From the NCBI GenBank assembly GCA_964548225.1, contig CAZJQP010000044.1, positions 1 to 39,578 of the forward strand: a stretch of DNA of 39,578 nt, written 5' to 3'. This DNA is from CALMEH01 sp964548225. GTDB lineage: Bacteria > Acidobacteriota > Blastocatellia > Pyrinomonadales > Pyrinomonadaceae. Under the pieces are notes generated by a model. That model saw nothing but the letters and a program-made list of their open reading frames with translations, searched no databases and was not told where the DNA came from. The translations under genes were made by a program, and so were the position numbers. Shown here one piece after another: positions 7,201 to 14,420 of the stretch (the stretch's first letter is position 1; every line of letters begins with the position of its first letter).

Positions 7201-8725
7201 TCACATCGAAGAACTCGAAATCGAAGCCCGCGATACGAAACTCGGACCTGAAGAAATTACCCGCGATATTCCGAATATCGGCGAAAATATGCTTCGTGAT
7301 TTGGACGAATCGGGAATTATCCGCATCGGCGCACAGGTCAAACCAGGCTCGATTCTAGTCGGAAAGGTTACACCGAAAGGTGAAACACAACTGACGGCGG
7401 AAGAAAAGTTGCTTCGTGCAATCTTCGGTGAAAAAGCGGGAGACGTGAAAGACGCGAGTTTGACTTGTCCTCCGGGAATTGACGGCACGGTCGTTGACGT
7501 TCAAGTTTTCACGCGCAAGGGTCAGGAAAAAGACGAACGCTCTTTGGACATCGAAGGAATGGAAGAAGACGATTTGCGCCGCGACTTAGAAGACGAAATT
7601 CGTATTTTGACTGAACAGCGCGATGAACGTATTTACGAACTTTTTGAAGGTCGCAAATTGGTTAAAGATTTGTCGGACGGCAAAGATATTTTGATTCAAA
7701 AAGGCGAAACGCTAAATCGTGAAATCTTGAGAGACATTGATGTTCGCTTGCTTCGCAAAGCGGAAGTTGCCGCCGGAACGATTGACGTTATCGGAGAAAT
7801 CAAAGAATACGAACAACGAACAACTCGCCAGATCAACATTTTGAGCGACATCTACGAAGAAAAAATCACCAAACTCAAACAAGGTGATGAGCTTCCGCCG
7901 GGCGTTATCAAAATGGTCAAAGTTTTCGTGGCAATGAAACGCAAACTTTCGGTCGGCGACAAAATGGCTGGACGACACGGTAACAAAGGCGTTATCGCAC
8001 GCATTTTGCCGGAAGAAGATATGCCTTATTTGCCGGACGGAACGCCGGTTGAGATTGTTTTGAATCCGCTTGGTGTGCCATCGCGTATGAACGTCGGACA
8101 GATTTTGGAAACGCATCTCGGTTGGGCAGGAAAAGTTCTCGGACTTCATTTTGCAACGCCGGTTTTTGACGGCGCGAGCGAAGTTGAAATCAAAGAATAT
8201 ATTGGCAAAGCTAATGAGCGTTATGATGAATTAGGTTTGCCGCCATCAGTTGGACCTTCGGGTAAAACCCGTCTGTTTGACGGTTTGACAGGCGAACCGT
8301 TCGAGCAAAAAGTAACCGTCGGTTACATTTATATGCTCAAACTTTCGCACTTGGTTGACGATAAGATTCACGCCCGTTCAATCGGACCGTATTCGTTGAT
8401 TACGCAACAACCGCTCGGCGGTAAAGCGCAATTCGGCGGACAAAGGTTCGGCGAAATGGAAGTTTGGGCGTTGGAAGCCTACGGCGCGGCGCATATTTTG
8501 CAAGAACTTTTGACCTGTAAATCCGACGACGTTGCCGGACGCTCAAAGATTTACGAAACCATTGTCAAAGGCGATTCCGATTTTCAAGCCGGAATCCCCG
8601 AATCGTTTAATGTTCTCGTGCGCGAACTCCAATCGCTCTGTTTGGATGTCGAACTCATCACCGAAGATGAAATTGACCCCGAAGAAGCGAAAGAAGGTGT
8701 CGGCGAATTGGTAGGAGCAGATTAA
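4271..8725 (+). CDS. rpoB: DNA-directed RNA polymerase subunit beta
   Basis: A 1484-residue beta subunit, longer than the roughly 1340 of E. coli. Landmarks are the protrusion [13 protein letters not shown]-like segment (here [35 protein letters not shown]), the rifampicin pocket around residues 610-650 ([21 protein letters not shown], wild-type D, H and S positions) and the C-terminal catalytic block [11 protein letters not shown]. It also has E. coli-like insertions, including the coiled-coil insert around [24 protein letters not shown]. Unusually, between YQIG (residues 88-91) and QECQERG (159-165) there is an insert with cysteines 95, 97, 110, 113, 129, 132, 143 and 146, which looks like two zinc ribbons. 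The usual link here is only a few residues. rpoC follows after a repeat-filled gap. Confidence 0.97.
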   Translation: [1484 protein letters not shown]

Positions 8726-8738
8726 TAGTTGTGAGTCT

Positions 8739-8748
8739 NNNNNNNNNN
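8739..8748. other. Assembly gap (10 N)
   Basis: Ten Ns lie in the rpoB-rpoC gap, immediately before a tandem short-word repeat. The true distance and sequence here are unknown. Inverted tandem repeats commonly break short-read assemblies. Confidence 0.99.
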
Positions 8749-8822
8749 TCTGGTTTCTGGTTTCTCGTTTCTGGTTGGAAGACCGTCGGGAACGAGAAAC
8801 CAGAAACCAGAAACCAGAAACT
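8749..8822. repeat. Short-word inverted repeat before rpoC
   Basis: The left arm carries TGGTTTC words (TCTGGTTTCTGGTTTCTCG). The right arm (about 8793-8821) carries GAGAAACCAGAAACCAG, its complement, with a 7-nt period. The left end is cut by the assembly gap. The apparent 18-codon upstream extension of rpoC is the translation of the right arm. Confidence 0.75.
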
Positions 8823-8828
8823 AAATTT

Positions 8829-11800
8829 ATGTTCAGATTACAACAAGATAATAAAACGCAATTAACCCCGAATTTTGAGGCGATTCGTATCAGTTTAGCC
8901 TCGCCCGAAAAAATCAAATCTTGGTCGCACGGAGAAGTTACCAAGCCGGAAACGATTAACTATCGGACTTTTAAGCCGGAGCGTGATGGGCTTTTTTGCG
9001 CTCGGATTTTTGGTCCGGTTTCCGATTGGGAATGTTTGTGCGGAAAATATAAAAGAATGAAGCATCGCGGGGTAATCTGCGATAAATGCGGCGTGGAAGT
9101 TACGCAGTCAAAAGTGCGACGCGAACGTCTCGGTCACGTTGACCTTGCTTCGCCTTGTTCGCACGTTTGGTTTTTCAAAGGTTTGCCGTCGCGTATCGGA
9201 CATCTTTTGGACATCACTTTGCGCGATTTGGAAAAAATTCTTTATTTTGAGATTTATATTGTCATTGACGAAGGCGACGTGCCGGGGTTAAAGGAAAAAG
9301 ACCTTCTGACCGATGAGCGTTACCGCGAATTGATGCGCGATTATCCCGGTCAATTCGTCGCTAAAATGGGGGCGGAAGCGATTAAAGAACTTTTGATGAA
9401 GGTTGATATTGCCGAACTCGTTTCGGAACTTCGTCAAAAAATGCGTGAAGAAACCTCGCAACAGAAAAAACTGAAATATTCCAAGCGTTTGAAGGTTTCA
9501 AATTCATTTTTGAAATCAGGCAACAATCCTGAATGGATGATTTTAGATGTGATTCCGGTGATTCCGCCGGAACTTCGTCCTCTCGTCCCTTTGGATGGCG
9601 GACGTTTTGCGACTTCGGATTTGAACGATTTGTATCGTCGCGTGATTAACCGCAACAACCGTCTGAAAAAATTGATGGAACTTCGTGCGCCGGAAGTCAT
9701 TGTCCGCAATGAAAAGCGTATGTTGCAAGAAGCGGTTGACGCGCTTTTCGACAATGGCAGACGCGGCAGAGTTTTGCGCGGAGCGAACAATCGTCCGCTT
9801 AAATCTTTGTCGGGAACGCTCAAAGGAAAGCAAGGACGTTTCCGCCAAAACTTGCTTGGTAAGCGTGTTGATTATTCGGGACGTTCGGTTATCGTTGTCG
9901 GACCGGAACTCAAATTGCATCAATGCGGTTTGCCGAAGAAAATGGCTTTGGAACTTTTCAAGCCATTTATTTATAACAAATTGGAACGTGATGCACACGC
10001 CGCGACAATCAAACAAGCGCGTGAAATGGTTGAACGTCAAGAGCCGATTGTTTGGGATATTTTGGAAGAAGTAATCCGTGAACATCCGGTTTTATTGAAC
10101 CGTGCGCCGACGCTTCACCGTCTCGGAATTCAAGCGTTTGAGCCGGTTTTGGTTGAAGGAAAAGCGATTAAAATTCATCCGCTCGTCTGCACGGCATTCA
10201 ATGCTGACTTTGACGGCGACCAAATGGCGGTTCACATTCCACTTTCGGCAGAAGCGCAAATTGAGGCGAGCGTTTTGATGCTTGCGTCGAACAATTTGCT
10301 TTCTCCGGCAAGTGGTCAGCCGATTACTGTTCCTTCACAAGACATCGTTTTGGGTTGTTATTATTTGACGCTCGGACGCGATGGTTTGAAAGGCGAAGGC
10401 AAATCGTTTAATTCGATTGAAGAAGTTTTATTAGCTTTGGATTCAAAATTCGTTGAAACTCAATCAAAAATCAAACTTCGTTGGCGCGGCGAATTGATTG
10501 ATTTGGAAAAAGAACACAACACGCAAGACGTAATGCGCGGAACGAGCCGTGAAGTGAACCGCACGATTGACACGACTGTCGGGCGCGTAATTTTGAATGA
10601 ACGTCTGACACGCGACGGCTTGCCATATGTCAACGGAACGCTCAAAAAGAAAGGCTTGCAATCATTGGTGAGCTTCTGTCATTTGAAACTCGGACACACT
10701 CAAACCGTTGCCCTTCTCGACGATTTGAAAACACTCGGATTTTTGTCGGCAACCCGTTCGGGAATGTCAATCGGCATTGACGATATGGTAACGCCGCCGA
10801 GCAAAAAAGAAATCATCGAAGGCGCGAGAGCGGAAGTTGATAAATTGCAGAAACAATATGAAGACGCAACGATGACGAATTTGGAGCGCGTTAATAAAGT
10901 TACGGCAATTTGGTCTGAAGTAACCGACCGTGTAGCAAAAGAAATGTTCAAGGCGATGCATACACGCGAAGCCGAACGCAAGGAATTGAACCCGATTTTG
11001 GTGATGGCAGATTCGGGAGCGCGTGGTTCGGAAGCGCAAATTCGTCAGCTTGCAGGTATGCGCGGATTGATGGCGAAACCTTCGGGGGAAATCATTGAAA
11101 CTCCGATTGTGGCTAATTTCCGTGAAGGTTTGAATGTGCTTCAATACTTTATTTCGACGCACGGCGCACGAAAAGGTTTGGCGGACACGGCACTCAAAAC
11201 GGCTGACTCCGGCTACTTGACACGCCGACTTGTTGACGTGGCACAGGACGTAATCGTTTCTGAACAAGACTGCGGAACACTCAGAGGCATCAAAGCCGAG
11301 GCAATTATCCGCAACGGTGAAGAAGTCGAGTCTTTGCGCGACAGAATTGTGGGTTGCACGAGTCTCGATGACATTATTGATCCGGTTGACGGAAATATCA
11401 TCGTTGAAGCGAATACGGAAATTAACGAAGAATTAGCCGCACAGGTTCAGCTTGCCGGATTGATTCAAGTAAAAATCCGCTCGCCGCTGACCTGTGAATC
11501 ACGTCGCGGAATTTGCGTCAAATGTTATGGACGCAATCTGGCGATGGGCAGAACGGTTGAAATCGGCGAAGCGGTCGGCGTTATTGCCGCGCAATCAATC
11601 GGCGAACCCGGCACACAATTGACGATGAGAACTTTCCACGTCGGCGGTGCGGCACGGCTTGAACAAGAAACCAAACACGCGGCGGCAATGGACGGCACGG
11701 TTAAATATCTCGACGATATGCGTGTCATCACAAACCGTGCGGGCGAAACAATTTCGATGAAACGCCAACCTTCGGAACTTGCGTTGATTGATGACCGCGG

Positions 11801-13136
11801 GCGTGAAGTTGCGCGTTATCAAATTGTCTATGGGGCGCACGTTCAGGTCAAAGACGGTGAAAAAGTTAAAGAAGATCAGCTTCTTGCAACTTGGGATCCG
11901 TTCACGTTTGCGATTTTGACGGAGGTTTCCGGCACAGTTAAATTCCAAGACTTGAAGGAAGGCAAAACACTCGAAGAGGAAATTGATAAAGTTTCGGGAC
12001 AAAAACGTCTTGTGGTAAAAGATTCGGATGAGAAAAATCAACCGCGTTTGGAAATCCGCAGCGGCAACAAAGTCTTGAAAACTTATCAAATGCCGGTTCG
12101 TGCCAATCTGCACGTTGAAGACGGTCAGGAAGTCGAAGCGGGCGACATCATTGCGAAAATTCCGCGTGAAACGACGAAAACAAAAGACATCGTCGGCGGT
12201 TTGCCGCGTGTTGTCGAATTGTTTGAAGCGCGTCGTCCGGGCGAAACGGCGGTTATGTCGGAAATTGACGGCGAAGTAAAATTCGGCGCAATTTCAAAAG
12301 GAAAACGCAAAATCGTTGTTGTCGGCGATGACAACGAAGAACGCGAATATGATATTCCACGCGGAACGCACGTTTCCGTTCAGGAAGGCGACCGCGTCAA
12401 AGCAGGCGAACCTTTGATGGACGGACCGCTCAATCCGCACGACATTCTGCGCGTTCTCGGAACGGAAAAACTTCAAGAATATCTCGTTAATGAGATTCAA
12501 GAAGTCTATCGTCTGCAAGGCGTGAACATTAACGACAAACACATCGAAACGATTGTTCGTCAGATGCTTCGTTGGGTGAAAATCAAAGATGTCGGCGACA
12601 CGGACTTCTTGCTCGAAGAACAAGTTGACCGTTTCCGATACGAAGACGAAAACCGTCGCGTATTGGACGAAGGCGGACAACCCGCAAGTGCCGAACCGTT
12701 GCTTTTGGGAATCACCAAAGCATCGCTTTCGACAGATTCGTTCATTTCGGCGGCATCGTTCCAAGAAACGACTCGCGTTCTCACGGAAGCCGCAATTTCC
12801 GGTCGCGTTGATTATCTGCGCGGCTTGAAAGAAAACGTCATTATGGGACGACTGATTCCCGCCGGAACGGGTATGAAATATTACCGCAACGTCAAAGTTG
12901 CCGACGATCCGACAATGAATCAGAAAAAAGAAGAGGAATTTGAAGACTTTCCGCTCGTTACGGGCGGAATGGATTTACCTCAACCGATGGACGTTCCGGG
13001 CGTTGACACTGACGACACTGACGAAGGCTACGACGAAGCCGAAGAAACGCTCGACGAATTCGCACTCGAAGAAGAGCCGGTTTTCGATGATTCAACCGAC
13101 TTAGATTTGGGCGACGATTTCGATGACGAAATTTAA
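8829..13136 (+). CDS. rpoC: DNA-directed RNA polymerase subunit beta'
   Basis: A 1435-residue beta' subunit. The start is placed at ATG 8829 (MFRLQQDNKTQLTPNFEAIRI). The frame is open further upstream only because the repeat is translatable. The N-terminal zinc finger has CLCG...CDKCG. The catalytic NADFDGDQMAVH sits at residues 457-468 and holds the three Mg-binding aspartates. The second zinc site has CGTLRG, CESRRGICVKCYG. After the trigger-loop start (GTQLTMRTFHVGG) there is a long insert with sandwich-hybrid motif repeats, as in proteobacterial SI3. The tail is very acidic. An intrinsic terminator follows 25 nt after the stop and closes the operon. Confidence 0.97.
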   Translation: MFRLQQDNKTQLTPNFEAIRISLASPEKIKSWSHGEVTKPETINYRTFKPERDGLFCARIFGPVSDWECLCGKYKRMKHRGVICDKCGVEVTQSKVRRERLGHVDLASPCSHVWFFKGLPSRIGHLLDITLRDLEKILYFEIYIVIDEGDVPGLKEKDLLTDERYRELMRDYPGQFVAKMGAEAIKELLMKVDIAELVSELRQKMREETSQQKKLKYSKRLKVSNSFLKSGNNPEWMILDVIPVIPPELRPLVPLDGGRFATSDLNDLYRRVINRNNRLKKLMELRAPEVIVRNEKRMLQEAVDALFDNGRRGRVLRGANNRPLKSLSGTLKGKQGRFRQNLLGKRVDYSGRSVIVVGPELKLHQCGLPKKMALELFKPFIYNKLERDAHAATIKQAREMVERQEPIVWDILEEVIREHPVLLNRAPTLHRLGIQAFEPVLVEGKAIKIHPLVCTAFNADFDGDQMAVHIPLSAEAQIEASVLMLASNNLLSPASGQPITVPSQDIVLGCYYLTLGRDGLKGEGKSFNSIEEVLLALDSKFVETQSKIKLRWRGELIDLEKEHNTQDVMRGTSREVNRTIDTTVGRVILNERLTRDGLPYVNGTLKKKGLQSLVSFCHLKLGHTQTVALLDDLKTLGFLSATRSGMSIGIDDMVTPPSKKEIIEGARAEVDKLQKQYEDATMTNLERVNKVTAIWSEVTDRVAKEMFKAMHTREAERKELNPILVMADSGARGSEAQIRQLAGMRGLMAKPSGEIIETPIVANFREGLNVLQYFISTHGARKGLADTALKTADSGYLTRRLVDVAQDVIVSEQDCGTLRGIKAEAIIRNGEEVESLRDRIVGCTSLDDIIDPVDGNIIVEANTEINEELAAQVQLAGLIQVKIRSPLTCESRRGICVKCYGRNLAMGRTVEIGEAVGVIAAQSIGEPGTQLTMRTFHVGGAARLEQETKHAAAMDGTVKYLDDMRVITNRAGETISMKRQPSELALIDDRGREVARYQIVYGAHVQVKDGEKVKEDQLLATWDPFTFAILTEVSGTVKFQDLKEGKTLEEEIDKVSGQKRLVVKDSDEKNQPRLEIRSGNKVLKTYQMPVRANLHVEDGQEVEAGDIIAKIPRETTKTKDIVGGLPRVVELFEARRPGETAVMSEIDGEVKFGAISKGKRKIVVVGDDNEEREYDIPRGTHVSVQEGDRVKAGEPLMDGPLNPHDILRVLGTEKLQEYLVNEIQEVYRLQGVNINDKHIETIVRQMLRWVKIKDVGDTDFLLEEQVDRFRYEDENRRVLDEGGQPASAEPLLLGITKASLSTDSFISAASFQETTRVLTEAAISGRVDYLRGLKENVIMGRLIPAGTGMKYYRNVKVADDPTMNQKKEEEFEDFPLVTGGMDLPQPMDVPGVDTDDTDEGYDEAEETLDEFALEEEPVFDDSTDLDLGDDFDDEI

Positions 13137-13157
13137 TCGTATAATCGAATAAATAGA

Positions 13158-13190
13158 AAAGGGCTGAGAAGTATTTCTCAGCCTTTTTTA
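13158..13190 (+). terminator. Intrinsic terminator after rpoC
   Basis: GGCTGAGAA (13162-13170), loop GTAT, TTCTCAGCC (13175-13183), then six Ts. A 9-bp perfect stem with a T-run, preceded by AAAA, is a textbook Rho-independent terminator. Confidence 0.93.
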
Positions 13191-13191
13191 T

Positions 13192-13220
13192 TTGCAATAT
13201 TCAGCAAAATAGCTTATAAA
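13192..13220 (+). promoter_or_regulatory. Sigma-70-type promoter for the TPR lipoprotein gene
   Basis: TTGCAA (13192-13197), a 17-nt spacer, and TATAAA (13215-13220). Transcription would start near 13227, only about 7 nt before the ATG at 13234. There is no Shine-Dalgarno sequence, so the message would be almost leaderless. Confidence 0.5.
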
Positions 13221-13233
13221 TAATTCCGCAATT

Positions 13234-13935
13234 ATGAGTGTCAGAATAATAAGTTGGCTGGAAGGTATCGCACTAATTTTTGTATTGCTTTTTGCGGCGG
13301 CGTGTTCAAAGAGCGAAAATGTAAAAACCGACAATGAAATATGCTTTAATAGCCCTATCAGAGAGTATTCGGAAATATACTCAAGTTGTAGCCGGATAAT
13401 CAACGATGAGCCGAACAATTACGAAGCATATCTGCGTCGAGGTTACGCGCTTTGCAGTATTCCGAATTACACATCGGCAATCGCGGATTTTACGAAAGCA
13501 ATCGAAATTAACCCGCAAAAGTCGGACGGATATGATAAGCGTGGGCTGTGCCACTTCGATAACAAAAAATACGAACCGGCGATTGCCGATTTTACGAAAG
13601 TTATCGAGTTCAATCCGGCAGATAAAAGAGCATATCAAAATCGTGGCGCATCTTACCTTGAAAATGCTCAACTCAATTTGGCGATTGCTGACTTAAGAAA
13701 AGTAATCGAGTTGAAACCTGATGATTTCACCGCTTACCGAAATCTCGCTCTCGCTTATACCAAGAATAAGGAATACGATTTAGCCATTGCCGAATACACA
13801 CGAGGAATTGATATGAATCCAAAATATGAAGTGGCTTATAAAGAACGCGCAGATTTATACGAAAAAAAAGGTGATATGGAACGCGCCCGCGCCGATCGCG
13901 CAAAGGTGAATGAATTGTCGGGACGTAAGAATTAA
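13234..13935 (+). CDS. TPR-repeat lipoprotein
   Basis: A 233-residue protein. The N-terminus (MSVRIISWLEGIALIFVLLFAAACS) is a signal peptide ending in a lipobox-like AAAC at about residue 24, so it is likely anchored in the periplasmic or outer membrane. From about residue 55 there are five consecutive 34-residue tetratricopeptide repeats with the pattern AIADFTKAIEINP / AIADFTKVIEFNP / AIADLRKVIELKP / AIAEYTRGIDMNP. TPR arrays are scaffolds for protein-protein contacts; the partner is unknown. It is separated from rpoC by a terminator and has its own predicted promoter. It converges on the M13 peptidase gene. Confidence 0.85.
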   Translation: MSVRIISWLEGIALIFVLLFAAACSKSENVKTDNEICFNSPIREYSEIYSSCSRIINDEPNNYEAYLRRGYALCSIPNYTSAIADFTKAIEINPQKSDGYDKRGLCHFDNKKYEPAIADFTKVIEFNPADKRAYQNRGASYLENAQLNLAIADLRKVIELKPDDFTAYRNLALAYTKNKEYDLAIAEYTRGIDMNPKYEVAYKERADLYEKKGDMERARADRAKVNELSGRKN

Positions 13936-14061
13936 GTTGAAGACCGAAGCAAAAGAATAAACAAGGCTTATATTTTGAGTAAATTCGGTTAAAGCAATCC
14001 GCACGGATTTGTTGCGCCGAAGTTCAGAGAATCGCCTATAGGCAATGTAATTAAACGCCTG

Positions 14062-14332
14062 ATGTTCTTTGAAAAATAAATACCGTAAAAGCCATCGGAG
14101 ATGGCGATAGCGTGTAGCCCATAGCGCGAGCTATGGGAATTGTTGTAAGAAGATGGTTTAGCTCTCGGAGGGAGCGACAGAAATATTCAATTTGGGCGTT
14201 TCCGTCGCCTGTTCCACGGGCTATCGCTCCTGTCTGTGCCGCCCCCCGCGCTCACGCACGGGGCGACACGCTTGCGCCCGTTCCACGGGCTAAAATTGAT
14301 TTTTTTTACGGCTTTTATTTTTCAAAGAACAT
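14062..14332. mobile_element. MITE-like hairpin cluster with 29-bp terminal inverted repeats (element A)
   Basis: A 271-bp non-coding element. The terminal repeats are ATGTTCTTTGAAAAATAAA-nn-CCGTAAAA at 14062-14090 and its reverse complement at 14304-14332, identical at 27 of 29 positions. Inside are successive GC-rich hairpins: GCCATC/GATGGC, CCCATAGC/GCTATGGG, a CCCCGCG.../CGCACGGGG stem, and GCCCG-ttcca-CGGGC near the right end. There is no ORF with known family features. No clear target-site duplication is visible. The same architecture recurs at 33935-34193. Confidence 0.6.
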
Positions 14333-14372
14333 TAGCTGACGGCAATTCATAAAGACAAAATCTTTCAATTAC

Positions 14373-14408
14373 AAAAGGCTTCGCTCAGATTTGAGCGAAG
14401 CCTTTTTT
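14373..14408. terminator. Bidirectional intrinsic terminator
   Basis: GGCTTCGCTCA (14377-14387), loop GATT, TGAGCGAAGCC (14392-14402), followed by six Ts on the plus strand and preceded by AAAA (a T-run on the minus strand). It lies between the convergent TPR gene side and the M13 peptidase gene and can serve both strands. Confidence 0.9.
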
Positions 14409-14420
14409 ATTTGGTGATTT

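Noticed and set aside
4383..13197. Numerous minus-strand open frames across rpoB and rpoC
   Set aside because: They are shadows of the conserved plus-strand genes, arising from codon bias.
14133..14339. A 68-codon open frame within element A
   Set aside because: It crosses the GC-rich hairpins, has no ribosome site and encodes a low-complexity Ala/Arg/Pro peptide.
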